Of a stretch of 64,000 nt of DNA, positions 11,428-24,300 are shown piece after piece. Origin of the DNA: Daldinia sp. FL1419 (Eukaryota > Ascomycota > Sordariomycetes > Xylariales > Hypoxylaceae). The position numbers and the translations under genes are program-made. Each line of letters begins with the position of its first letter. Positions within the stretch are counted from its first letter, which is position 1. The notes under the pieces were generated by a model. The model made no database searches. It was not told the DNA's origin and saw only the letters and a list, made by a program, of their open reading frames with translations. Where the stretch lies: assembly GCA_025201765.1 (NCBI GenBank), contig MU623383.1, positions 1-64,000 on the forward strand. The letters are read 5' to 3'.

Positions 11428-14400
11428 TTGGAAAAGACAATGATCAAAGAATCGAAGAAAGTAACGAGACTATGCTTGAACTTAGAAGGATCATTACTGG
11501 GGTTGTCGATGTGCACGCAGAGAAACCAGTAGGATAAAAATAACCAAGCCAGAAGACGAATTGAAAATGGAAAGCCTCGTTTTGAGGCATTGGAGTGGGA
11601 GTCAAGTAGAAGAGAGGAAGAGGCGGAGGAGGAGGAGGAGGAGGAGAAGCAGACAGAGGCAGCAGACCACTTGTGTAGACCGCCCACAATATTACAAGGC
11701 CATAATTTATTTTTTTTAGGGATTGACCCCATGTCATTTCTTCGTTTCCAGGTCAGCTAACGTGCTAAACGTGCTAACATGGTCAGCCACCAGTGACGAC
11801 AGTGGAGCTAAATCGAGCCACCTACCGAGCATCGGACCCTGCATTTGGAAAGCCGTAAAGTGGAGAATATGGGACGGGAGATCTGTGGGGTGGCCAATGC
11901 GTTAAACTTTAATGGGCGGTATCATATTATCATTCTCAAAGATAGATTGAATGCACTTTAAACTTCGTACTAACACATACCCTTGGAATAACGTAAAGCT
12001 TTACAATCTTCTCTTTCTTTTCTTTCCCGTCTGTAGGTGCATATATGTCTACCTAGATACCTAGAAATAGATATCAACATTCTCAAGACAGCCCTTAAGA
12101 AGTTTATTGCGCTTTAGCAACATCGGCAACATCTCTTCGAATGAAGAGATCTAACCCACGAGCCTTATTACTTAGCCTATCACAATCAGAATGTTTACGG
12201 CCATGCGTCTTACATACTAAATCATTCAGCAGCGCTCCTTTTAATAAAGGAGGATTTAGTTTAAATTTCCAACTTACTAGGCAAGTTGCGGAATAGCGGT
12301 TGAGACGCCTGAGACTAGCTAGTTTGCTAAAGAGACAATTACTTGTTGTCTCAGTGATACCACACTCTCTGTCCACGTGCTCGCCATCCGAGAGTCAAAA
12401 TTATACCAGGCTAAAATGAGCGTTGGGTACTTAATGTACCTGGACTGTCAGGTACCTACACGTGGGCGACGTTGTCTTTGAAATCGACTGAAACGGGGTG
12501 GCGCCGCCAGCTACTGCAATACCAACCTAATGCATGGTTATATGTATCCTATATTAGGTACATAATGCGCGTAACTGGGTGCGTTGAATAGACCCGGCGA
12601 ATCCCTTGTTGCTATTTGATGATTTTGCGTTGATTGGGATGGAAAAGGAAATGGGGCTATGAGCTGAAAAGCTAACCAACGCCACCGAGATAAACGACTC
12701 GCAAATCCCTTCGATCGAAAACGACTCATCGATATTATATATTATCAGTCGTTTTTGCGTTAGGAGTGCCGTTTGACGCATGTACGTCATCGTACCGACA
12801 GGTTATCGAGTTACGGCTTTGGATATGCAGAAATGGATCGTGCCCCGTTCCAATTTATATCCACCAAGCGTTGTGGCCCCAAGTACTAACAGATTTAAGT
12901 TTTGTTTAGTACCAGGACGATGGTTCCTATATCAGGAGACAAAATTAGAAATAGGTCGGCAGTATAAAAACACCATCTGAAGAATCTACCTAATCATTCG
13001 TGTCTTAGGGATGTATGCCTATTATACCGACACGGACACTATGGTCATAGCCATAGAAATTGAGACGGAACCTGATAAAATCCAAATAGAAAGATAAAAT
13101 TCGGCAGCTCTGAGGCGTAAGGATTCGTAATGAACGATGCGAAACTGAAATATTCGTTGCAAATAACCTCAACAACAGTGCGTCGTCTACTGACATGCTC
13201 CGCAGCGCTGGTAAATCTGGGAAGTCATATCCAGAGGCATCGAGATGGACTACTCTAGGTACGCTTACTGGACGGGTATAAACCAGACATCTAAGGGAAT
13301 TCGAAAATAAAGGCTATATAAGGCCTTCTGTTGGTAGTTCTTCCGTCGTTGAGGGTACCCTTTTTATCACATTAACATTCAGCTTTAAGGAAACTGTCGG
13401 AATAAGCTATAAACCATGGCCGGGTACAATATCGTCGCGAATTGAACTTCTATTAAGACATCTCGGATCGATCAATTAATGGGGTGTAGTAGTAGAAGGT
13501 ACTACTTGAATATGGAGTTGGAAATTCTTTCGTCGGGGAATCTTCGCGGGAAAGAAACGCTCGAACGCACCTCGGTGGGCAACTAAGAGATAGCAACGGG
13601 CTCTGCTTGGTTGCTTCGAACCTGGTATGTTCAAGTGCCGCTCGGAGGCTTTCCAACGGTATTCAGCACCACCCACGGCTGGATATCTATCCCGTCCTCC
13701 CCGGAGAATTCTGTTCTCGCTTCCTATGCTCAAAAATTAGCTCCTATGATCAGGGTCTAGTTGAATGGAAATCGTCCACCTTGGGTCACTTGCAGAAATG
13801 TTTTGGAGTAACACCAGCACTCCATATAACAAAGCATGACCCGGTGCTTGTGAATATTGGCAAGATCAAAGCGCATGAGAGTGGCGGAGTTCGCATGATA
13901 TGCGCTTCTCGGCCTACAACTTCTGCGAATGGCCAGTTCGCATCCCCGGCCGGACTCTCCACGGCGCCTTTCCGCAGTGAGTTCGATGGAGATATTCGAG
14001 TAAAAGATGTGCATATATACCTACACATGACAACGGCGTTCGCCCATGTGACTCCTACCGGCGACGGCTTTGTTACTGTTGTAGGAATCTTCTTGCCGAA
14101 TATCCTCGAGGAACATTTGTACTAGTGGCCCTGGAATTCCTTATCCTCAGGTCCCTGAAGAGTTGTCAAGTCACCAGTGCAACTGACAAGCAGCCCAAAC
14201 AGTCTCAGGGCTGCTGCATCTCGGCTTCGTGGCTCACATGCTCTATTGCCCTATTTGAAATTAGTATACACTTACTGGCCGCCATTCTACGAAGGAGCGA
14301 TTGTTCCCCAAAGCGACGCCTGTATAGGAAAGATTTGCCAGCCCCAGGAGAGTTATAGGGGTTGATCATCACTAGTTTCTACCCACTTTAGGATAGTGTT

Positions 14401-15745
14401 TCCAGGGTAGGCCAGCGAGCTGATATTATTATACCTCGCACGCCGTCTAGCGGCCCGTTATAGTCTTATTCATATTAGTAAGTTTGTACGACAAACTACT
14501 CCGAGCATTATAATCGAACTTGACAGATCATATGTATAAGGAGCGCCGAGTCGACACATTTTGATAACAAGGGGTTCTATTTTAGTATTCAGATATACTA
14601 ATGCTTAGACTACCTAGCCCGAACCCTCGTTAGTTAATCTCCCTCGGCGTGCATGGATTTTTCTGGACCTCGAAACGGAAAGAGAAGTCCGAAGCGAAGA
14701 GCCCCTATCTTCACGTAGCAATATTATCATGTCAACTTTTACTTGCTAACTAGTACAGTGGGCTACGCATGTCCAAAATGACGTGCGTACCTAGCTTCTA
14801 CTAGTATTCCAGCTGAGAGGACTAGTATGTATTTAGGCCGCAGATGGATTAGCCATATTTCATCTCACAGGCCTTCTCCAACCTCTCCAATATCGCGACC
14901 CATGGGGTACCGGCCCAGTCTCTAAAGCAGCGGGGATGATAGTGTAACAGCCGCAGGCATCTTAACGACTAAGGTTAGCATTTACTACGTACAATACAAT
15001 ACCCATATACCAGTTCGGGATCGTATCTTTTTGCGGGCGGACGCTCGGCCCGTTCGCGACGTAGTCATGAACCCAACCCAACCCAGAAAATCGAGCATTA
15101 TCATGATAATTTCCGAGCCGTAGCAATCACGGTGCATTCGGAAATAAGGACAATTACTGATTTACTACGTATGTGGCGTATCCGGCATGGTGCCGGTTGC
15201 CAGTTGCTAAGAATAGGGAAGACAGGACAGGGTCAAAGCTCAGCCCAATGGGGAGCCGCTTCGCGGTACCAATACTACGTGACGCGCAACGTTGTAACTC
15301 GACCTCTCGACAAGGTGCCGAAAGCGGCCGTTTCCATCATGCGTTCGTTTGGGCTTCTAGGGCAACTCGGTGATTAGGTCGTAGATAGCTGATAGACAGG
15401 ATGGTGGGAGGTAACTGTTTTATTCCGAGCTGGCTGTGTAACTACCTAGAAACGTTGCTCGCAAAGAACTTCCGTAGACGAAGATGCACGTCGCATGAAT
15501 GAAGCTCCGTTCTATCGGGGAGATAACCCAGAACTAGACATCGCTTCGCCGCGTTGCGCTGTGCGGGTGTTGCTATCTATAGTCTATTTTGGTACTACCA
15601 GACAGGTAGGTAGGTATGTGTAATGACCGAGGATGACGGGTCATAGCATCATCACGCTGTTCGTAAAGCCATCGTGTAGAAACAAACACGCGTAGTAGTA
15701 AATAGGCAACCCAGGAGAAACCTTCCAATACCACCCCCCTTACCC
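11428..15745. other. Gene-poor interval with unassigned open frames
   Basis: This 4.3 kb lies between sap30 and the hydrolase. Open frames occur on both strands at 13476-14125, the longest being 172 codons without an ATG at 13607-14125 (plus). Another of 90 codons is at 12104-12376 (minus), starting at GTG with a stop just upstream. Neither matches a family I know, and neither could be extended by plausible splicing. Base composition between 13.5 and 15.4 kb is closer to coding DNA than the AT-rich gaps elsewhere, so a decayed gene is possible. TAGGTA motifs occur near 12050 and 15605. Confidence 0.5.
11621..11645. repeat. GGA microsatellite
   Basis: GAGGAGGAGGAGG-type tract about 200 bp upstream of the sap30 start. 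It is purine-rich on the plus strand, which puts a CCT/CTC tract on the coding strand of sap30, a common feature of fungal 5' leaders. Confidence 0.7.
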
Positions 15746-16720
15746 CTATGCCACGCCATCCCTCTCAACCTTCCGTATCAAATCATCCGTAAGCTCCGCA
15801 ACCAGCAGCGGGTCATCCTTCTGAATGAAATGGCCGCATCCGACCGCTATCACGGGACCCCGGGCCCTGTGCGCGTCCGTGAGGTGCGTAAGGCCCTCGT
15901 TATACGCCGCCCAGGGCGTGTTCATGTACTTGTTCGTCAGCCCCTTGGGCACTTTCATCGACCCCCGCAAGCCCTCCTCAGCAAAGGTCTCCCAGTCGTG
16001 CCCCACGACCGTGATCCACGGCGCGCCCTCCAGCGCCGGCCCGTCGGACAGAGGTACTAGCGTCATGATGTTTCGCCGGTCCCAGTGCTCTGGGTTCGGC
16101 GCCGACGGCTGGAACTGCGCGGCGTAGCCCGCGCGCGTGCGCCGCAGGTCTTCGACGGTCGAGTCTGGTGGCAGGGCCGACGGGTCGAAGTCTGCGGCGT
16201 CGGGGTCCGGGAAGAGGGATACGAGGTCGCTGTTGGCGATGTTGCTGTCGAGGAAGAGGAGCCCGGCGGTGGTGCCTGGGTACTTCTCCGCGTAGAAGCG
16301 CCCGATAACGCAGCCGATGCTGTTGGAAACAAAGACCAACTTCGGCGTCCGGACCGGCGCATCCGAGCCCGAGACCCCGACAATCCTGGTGCGCCACGTC
16401 TCATGCACCAAGACGCGCAAGTCCGCAACGATCTCGCAAATATCGTGGCTCCCGCCGTGCAGTGCATCAGCCGGATCGCGCGCGGACTCGCCCTGGCCGT
16501 AGCGGTCGTACGTCAGCAGCGACGGAACGTCAGCGGCGCGACGGTGTTCGTCCCATCGCTGCTGCAGGGCGCGTATAGATGGGAGCCAGGCGGACTGGGG
16601 TGCGATGAGACCGTTGAGGAAAACGACGAGATGCGTGGTTGACAAGGGGCCCTGTCCCGGCACGAGCTGGTAGGACAGCGGGGCGTCGGGTTTGTGGGGG
16701 AGACGGATTGTCTCGGGCAT
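15746..16720 (-). CDS. Alpha/beta-hydrolase fold protein
   Basis: Single-exon gene of 324 aa. The family covers esterases, lipases, epoxide hydrolases and similar enzymes; the substrate cannot be read from the sequence. Visible elements are the first core strand HLVVFLNGLIAPQSAW with an NG oxyanion-type turn (residues 36-37), YDRYGQGES (71-79), the nucleophile elbow VSNSIGCVIG with Ser134 as likely nucleophile, and GCGHFIQKDDP with His297 as likely catalytic histidine. The elbow reads S-N-S-I-G instead of the usual G-x-S-x-G. No signal peptide or membrane segment is seen, so it is probably cytosolic. The gene is visibly richer in G and C than its neighbours and has no intron. It stands alone, 4.3 kb from sap30 and 4.6 kb from the next gene. 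These traits could reflect horizontal gain or simply biased codon use. Confidence 0.88.
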   Translation of the reverse strand: MPETIRLPHKPDAPLSYQLVPGQGPLSTTHLVVFLNGLIAPQSAWLPSIRALQQRWDEHRRAADVPSLLTYDRYGQGESARDPADALHGGSHDICEIVADLRVLVHETWRTRIVGVSGSDAPVRTPKLVFVSNSIGCVIGRFYAEKYPGTTAGLLFLDSNIANSDLVSLFPDPDAADFDPSALPPDSTVEDLRRTRAGYAAQFQPSAPNPEHWDRRNIMTLVPLSDGPALEGAPWITVVGHDWETFAEEGLRGSMKVPKGLTNKYMNTPWAAYNEGLTHLTDAHRARGPVIAVGCGHFIQKDDPLLVAELTDDLIRKVERDGVA

Positions 16721-19700
16721 TTTCCGATTGCGTCGGTTTGGTGATTGTTGGACTACCTAGGCCAGGTACTTGTTGAGTTGTTCCCTTTGGGTGGTGGGTG
16801 TAATTGTATTATAGGTAAGCTAGGTTTTGATATAGGTTGCGGCGTTGGGAATAAGCAATATTTCGTATATTATATTTACGAGGTAACTCAGCAATTTAGG
16901 AACATGTTGATTGAAGTTGTATTGACTATCCAAATTTAGGTCCCTAATTCATACGTACTTGTAGATGATACTCATGGTCGTGGCGGTGTCTGATGCATAA
17001 AGTCTGTTTATGACCTATAAGAGAGGTTCGTGTCACCGAATTCATTGGCAGTGATTAACAAGTCATTGATGTTGTGTAGGGCAGGTGCTCATCCATACAG
17101 CTCAGGCGGGTGGCCGACTTATGCGTCGTATCATGAGTCTTATATACCGGTCATATTTTTGGTCTCCTGCAACTTCTATCGTGATGTTCCAATCTCTCCA
17201 GCTGGATTTAATCAAGAATACTCTTTGCATTTGTACGTAATTTTTGTTTGCTCTCTTACTCGTCGAGTGGGACTTACTATAAGTAATATACCACATTCAC
17301 GCCGTATTGCATGTCAAGTATGTATCGTTTTTACCACGGATTATCCACTAGTTATTTCTAATTGGTACCTAGTTAAGTGATGAGGCCTATCTTTGTTTAA
17401 TCTAGTCGATTTAAGTTGCTACGGGGAATCCTTGTAATAAGTATAGAATAATTCCAACCCTACTCTATTCATATAATTATACTGCAAGTAGTCAGCGTAG
17501 TAGTATAAGTAGGTAACCATCGTTATATAATTTAGGACTATCGCATTAGCTTAAGTTTCATAGGTGTACTAGAAATATCTTCCTTCAAGTAATAGCTAAG
17601 CTACCGGAGCCCTCCGAAATAGCACGAGACCGGCCTATACACATCGACGGTGTTGGTGACAGCTTAAAAAAGCAGCATACATACCTACCCTACATACACT
17701 TACATACACCTACATACATTGTTATGGAAGCGATATGATGCATGTTACGTTAAATTCATCCGGGTGGACTCGATAATCTCCACCATATCTGCGAAGACAG
17801 ATGCAAGGGATAGCTACATGGTAGAAGTTAAGGTATTGCGAATACTACGGTGGTATTGGCGAGAGGGGAGACCTGGTCATTGAAAAGAGTATGTAGCCAC
17901 CTTAATTGCGCGAACATACCAGGAGATATACTGAAAGGGTCTTAACCATACTACTATGTTAGCATGTGAACCCGTCAAGGTGAGGACGATAGGGTAAGAC
18001 TACCTTACCCCTGAACAAAAGACCCAAGCAAGCAGGTAGGGTGGTTTTGGGTGGGAGCAATCAGTGGGGAAGCCGACCACGTTAGCCGGATGGCTCCATT
18101 GAAGGATTCCACCTGGACATTTGTTTACCTATGAAGTACGATACCTAAAGTAGGTATGTACTCTATGTACAAGGTGAACAAACTCTCCGTAGTCCTGTTT
18201 TGGTTATTAGAGCCTTAACTTCGGTTAGTTACGAGAAATCCCGAGAAGAACTCTCCATTGCATGTAAGACATCAGGGTCTTGAGAACCGAGTTTGGGAAG
18301 GTTGTTATTGATCTACTTTGTATCCTACCCCAAAGACACCATCAGCTTAACCTAGCTCATGTTACTCAGGGGGGGCAATTCGTTCTCGAGCCTCAATAGG
18401 CGCACGTGAGTGTTGATTATGATGCGTGGGTTGCGTCCAATATCGGGTAAAATACAAAAAGGCGCACTGATCAGTTGTTCGGAGCATATCGAGAGGACAG
18501 TGCAGAGTTGCCCGTCACGTTGGTAATACAGTACGCACCAATCGAGTATTACTACGGTAGAGGCTGGCAAACTCACCGATGTTTGACGTCTTCGAGAAGC
18601 TTGCTTGCTACCAACGTAAGCAGTAAGGCACTTGTCTGCGTTTGCTGAGACTTTTTGCTTAAAAAAAAAAAAAACCTAAAAAAATCTCTGCGGCCGAATA
18701 TGAATATGCAAAAGGTGACGAAGACAATAAATGTCTCAGCTGCATCATCTAGAGCAGGCGGACAGACAAACACAACGCTAAATGTAAGCTGCCTGACGCC
18801 CTGAAAATCCCGCGAGGCTATTTCGTAGTTGAATAGATCGCGAACCGGATACAGGACAAGCTTTTATAGAATCTGCCTCATCGACAGCCTTCCCCGATAC
18901 CAAACAGGTTTCTTTTTCTTCCAGGCTTCCAAGTTGCATATGCTTCTTCTGCCTTATCCCAGCTGTTTGGAAGTCTTCTGTACATACATCAGCCCTGATG
19001 CCAAGACAGAATAATGTAGGCTAGCTCGCACGTACATACGCACTATTTACCAGCTGCATGTCCGGGGTGAAAAAGGTTCCCCCCACTGACTAGGTGGGAT
19101 GAAGATGGGGACTGGGAATTTGGGAATTTGGGTTTTTGGAACTATGTAACTAATAAGACTAGTTAATAGGACTAGTTAATAGTATGGATTCATAGGTCAG
19201 GTACTCTTCTGAGTCTTCTCGTCTACTACGGCTAGGTAGGTACTTTCGTCTTCCCTTCCTCCCACGCGCTCTTATCTATGGAGGATTCAGAAAAGAGTAT
19301 CGTTCATGTTGGGAATGCTATTAATCTCTCAACGAGAACCACTATTCCCTCTTCTTCCTATGGCACAGTATCCAAAACTTATCCCATGACGTAGAACTAA
19401 GACCTCGTGCTATTATTGGTATGGTTACTGTATTCGTAAATGATGCGAATAGGTAATCTAGGTTCGATCCTTTATCAATGCGTGCTGCATGTCTCATCTC
19501 TCTTAAAGCGTAACGTGGGCAGGCTTGGGTAGCCTTGGATCGCCGTCGGAGGGATGAACTTGGGGAAGAAAAACTGTGTACGGTAAAGGTAGCCAAGTCA
19601 GCAAAAGAAACCTTCCTTTGCGATAGGCCGAGGTCCTTGATTCGTCCGAAGAGGGCAGGATTCGGTGGAGATGCATTTGCCGATGGTGGGTTGACTCAGA

Positions 19701-21359
19701 TCCATCGCGAGGCCTTCCGCCCTATCTCGTTAAACCCGTCAGCCAGTCTTCATGCACCCATCCTCAGGTACAGGTTAACTTTCCAGTCTCCTGGAATCAA
19801 CTAGGTATCAATTGCCTGTCGATTGCTCAGATGCCTACCCTCCCCGGACTTCTATTATGGAGAATGGATATATAAAAAATAAAATAAAAATAAAAAGCGG
19901 CCGACAATCCTCGGGATCGTCTGCTTATTGGTCAAGTATGGCCGAGGTAGAGTCCGTACATCCCGCTCTTTTACCCCAACCCGAACAAACTGCTGGGTTA
20001 GTAACGAGAGACTGCCGGAGAGTACATACTGTTGAAGTAGGTGACACTGTGATCTGAAGATCGCTCCGTTCTACTTGAGCGATTTCGACTTACATCGACT
20101 TACCAATGTACACAATTCCCTAGTGTAATGCTTCCTCTCGTTCCTATCGTCCCTGGCGTTTCTAATCGTTCCTAATGCCTCCTACCTAAATGTCATAGTC
20201 ATGGTCATGGTCATGGTCATGGTCATGATCGTGGTATTACTACGGGGCAGTTCCGCATAGTGTATGTAGCACCGCCTCAACGGCTGGATCCGATAGTGTG
20301 TGTTGGAAGATACGCTTTGAAGCCCGCGGAATTAATGCCCTTTTTCTTCTTCTCGGCTTCTCAAACGTTAGTATCTAAATAATTTGGAGTCTCGACGTCT
20401 CCTATCAAAGCTAGCGCATCTCGTTTGTCCCATTCGCCCTGGGCGCACTATATGGTGTACTATCTGACTATATGGGATTGTGATAGTGATCGTAAACAGG
20501 GGTCCTCCAAGACCTTAGATTCGCAACCAAGAAGTCCTCACTGTGGATGCTAAATGATAGAGTAGTAGGGAATGGTAGGGGATGGTAGGGGAGCGCTAAC
20601 GTGCCGGCCAGTGGAACGTGTGCACCGCCCCTGTCATTGTCGAACTGCTGGGGTTGATAACTGGACGCACCATAACGCACCGTAACGCCCTAGAATCCAA
20701 TCAGAGGCTTGACAGGCGGTGACGCTAAACTTGGGAAATGCCTACGCGGGTATGGAGTACATGAGAATAGTTAGTGTAGTATACCTACATACACTACATG
20801 GAGGAGTAGTGTAGTCCAGATACCCTTGATACCCTGAGCGTCCACGCAAGCCAGGGTCAGAACCTACCATGACCTACCATGTACTGGTCTGTTCTGCATT
20901 GGTCCAAAGACGCCACTCGACCCTTGAAAGTTCCGTTATGCCCCGGGCAATCGATGATACTGTGGGTGTAAGCTATCGCTGCAGACTCTAGCGAATTCGG
21001 GGGTCGCCATTCTAACTGGTACTGTTCAGCCTTCCTGTGCCGCGGGGTGAACTTCTACATTTGATATCTCGTTTTTCTTCTCCTGTCTCCTTTTTTAAAA
21101 CTTTTTTTTCTCATCTCGCATTATGTATCACGGTTTACGCCAACGTTGTTGCGCAACCTTGATGTAAAACTGCTGTGAAGGCTGAGTTGCGAGACATCCA
21201 GCCTGCCGGCTCGTCGCTCCACTTGAATACTTCCGTTCTTAGTTACTAAATTTGGAGCTCCCCCCCTCGACTGCTCACTCTCTCTACGACGATTTATAGA
21301 TATCGTGGTGTGCGTTAGACGGTATACGCCCAATTGTCTAACCATTCTGCTAGCCCATC
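16721..21359. other. Divergent intergenic region between the two gene arms
   Basis: This 4.6 kb separates the minus-strand arm from the plus-strand arm. It includes an A-run near 18660-18674, a GTCATG 6-mer array at 20192-20230, repeated GGTAGGGGAT-like units at about 20570-20590, and several TAGGTA motifs (for example near 18151 and 19233). The open frames here are under 90 codons and lack family resemblance. A CT-rich stretch just before 21120 probably belongs to the leader of the SH3 gene. Confidence 0.5.
20192..20230. repeat. GTCATG hexamer tandem array
   Basis: About six consecutive GTCATG/GTCATA units in intergenic DNA; a simple microsatellite. Confidence 0.85.
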
Positions 21360-24300
21360 ATGACGGACGAAGTCGACCGACTCGCGGTCGCACCTTTTAG
21401 GGAAATTGTAGAAAAAGGCAACACAGCTATCGAAAACGCCCAGAATGCTGACGAGGAAACGTCACCGCTTATGCTTAAGACAGCCCAGAACTTAGTGAGA
21501 GAAGGCGAACGAGCGCTGAAGCGGATCGAGCCGCTTTGCACTAAGAACTTTGATGAGTATGGTGTCAACTTTGTTGACGCGATCAAGGAGAACGGTAAGG
21601 TTTATTCGTCTATGAATTATAATAGGCCAATCGAGAATTATAAGTTGACCAATCTTTTCGTTATGCACTAGACGAAATCGCGCAGTTCCGATCTGAACTG
21701 GAGGACTTGTTATGGGATTTCGACGACTACGTTGAGCCTGAAGACTTCGATCCTACCAAGTTCGATGAGTTGCAAAAAGCCTCGAGAAAGGCTGCGCCAA
21801 AGATCGTGGATATCCTGAAACGGATGAAATTGGTTGCTCCCGCACCAACCCTATTACGGTCTCCTACACCGAGGAGTAGGGCGCCGTCGGCAGCTCCTGA
21901 CCATGTGAATAATTTACATTATGAGCAAACACCATCAAGTATTATCGTCAACCCTCCAGCGGCCACGTCGACAGAGAAACTGATGGAAGAGACAGAGCTG
22001 CAATTAAGAAGTATGATGGGAGCGGTGGCTGGCCCCGATGAAGGCTTGGATGCGAACCTACCCCCGCGATCAGTGAGCGACCTCGATCGAAGAAGCAACT
22101 CTCACCGCTCCGAAGTATCCGATGTTACCTCGGAACATCCGCCAAGACCGCCCTCGGCCGACCCGTGGCAGGTCGGGACGGCCCCGCCGGTTAGTCCCGT
22201 GGAGCATTCAGTCGAGGGAGATCGATGGGAGCGTCGTCCTCCGGTCCCTAGCGATTCCCCGACTATCCCCCCAGCACAACCGGTTAGTCCCCTCGGTAGC
22301 CTCGTCGGTCCCCCACGCATGCGTAGTAGAACCGACGACTCTTTCAATTTAACTCAAAGGGATATCGAAGAAGGCCGGATGCGAGCGGCTTCGCAGAGCC
22401 AAGGGACGATCAGCGACGGATCTCAGTCTCCCAGGAAGAAGAACCGCTGGACTAATTCTACACAGGGTTCAACATATAGGTCTCATAGCGGCTTCACGCC
22501 TGCTAGCCGGTCGCCTTCAGACGGAGGCTCTGCTGGGTGGCCCGGACAACTCCGTGATCCCTCATCTAGCCGGTCACCTTCGGACACATCATCCGTGCTC
22601 GGTCGTACTCCTTCTATCCCCGAGAACATTGCTATTAACACACAGGGTCCAAAGACTGCTCTTCCACCTATCCCCAGCTTCCCTCCAAGACAGACTTCTT
22701 TAGCAAGGGCCCCGGAGAGAGGTGCCCGCCGCGTCACTCGCCGCCCGTCGACCGAATCAATCAACAGCTCGGTCTTCGACATCGTCGAATGCATGAGCCC
22801 GAATACCGTTACCGGTTCTACTTCGCATCGACATTCGGTCTTATCGGTAGAGCCTCTCAGCCCGGGACAACAACCGCCAGAGTATACCGGGCTCCCACCT
22901 ATTTATCAACGTGCAACGACAAACGGTAGCATAGTTTCTGGCCTAGGGAGCATTACCAACCTCTCCTCATCAACAATCATGGCCCGTCGTCCCAGTACCC
23001 AAATCCCGGGGACCGTGGATTCGGGCCTGATTCCGGTCGATTCCGAAAACCCGATGCCCGACGAGCAGCCCATCCCCGCGCGAGAAGCGGACTGTTCGAT
23101 AGGTCCGTATAGCTCTTTTTACAAACTCAAAGGGTTTTGTAAGGGCGCAGAAGAGGTCATGGCCGGCCGGCTCGGCTTCAAGAAAATTAAACGGCCCGTT
23201 GGTGTAAGTCATGATATGGTTTGTATACGTCACATTAATCCCGCGTGCAATATTGACAGAGGAGGCAGGGCTTTTCAATGGCCATTGTAGCAAAATGTAA
23301 CCACTGTCTATTCGAAATCGACTTCAAGTCCGTTGAGCAAGACTTGAATAACGACTGTAAGACCTATCCTCCCCATATCATACGTATATGAATTTCATCT
23401 TACATATTATCTAGCGTCCGGAAGTTTTACATCGAATTCTATCGGCTTTCGATTACGTATACTCCAAAAGAGCCACTTGCAGATTCGACACGTAGAAGAG
23501 CAGCTTTACGGATGCTTGTTTTGTATCCAGGAGGGTAAGACTGTCGAAGAGAGCGACGCTACAGTATTCTTCAACCAAAGTCAATTATTCGCTCACTTGG
23601 CACGACATCCTCGTCCCCTCCCCAATATTCCCGGCCTTACGGTAGTCGAAGCACCGGAGATACCGCCGGCCTTTAGGGATAACTTTGACCTTCACTTACC
23701 ACACCCGCCAATGCTATCCGTCATGGTCGGTCTGTCGCGAGAACTCTCTAGACTACCATCAGCTATCGCGACGGAAACGAGGAAAATACAAAATGGAGTC
23801 ATGCGCTCACCACCCGGGAGGGATCCGGTGTTGCACTTTGCTATCGGTGCTAAGATAATCGGTATCGAGTTCCCAGCCAAGTATGATGGCAAATGGGGTA
23901 TTGGCTGGCACGATGGTGTGCGTGCAGCATTCGAAGTTGACTCGGTCCAAATCGACCCACCACCGAAGGGCGAGATTAAGATGCAGGGTACGAGTAACGT
24001 ACAGGCTGTAGCACGATGGAAGTGGAACCAGAAAGGTGATGATAGGTGGCTGAAATTCGACAAGGGAGATGTTATTAAGAACATTGGTTGTAAGTTTTCC
24101 TCTTGATTTGTCTATGTGCGCCGCGTCACCATTTGGAAAGATAGGGACTAACACACTACCTTCATCAGGGGCCTACTCTGATCATTGGTGCTGGTCCGGT
24201 ACTACATCAAAGGGATGGGGAATCTTCCCGCAATCCCACCTGGACCCGAGCTCGATCAGGACAGTTCAACCTGGAGATACCGCCAGTATCAACAGTTGGG

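Noticed and set aside
20192..20230. Considered whether the tandem arrays (GTCATG, TGCATTGG, CCAATGAATG) form a CRISPR array
   Set aside because: The units are contiguous with no spacers, and the genome is eukaryotic.
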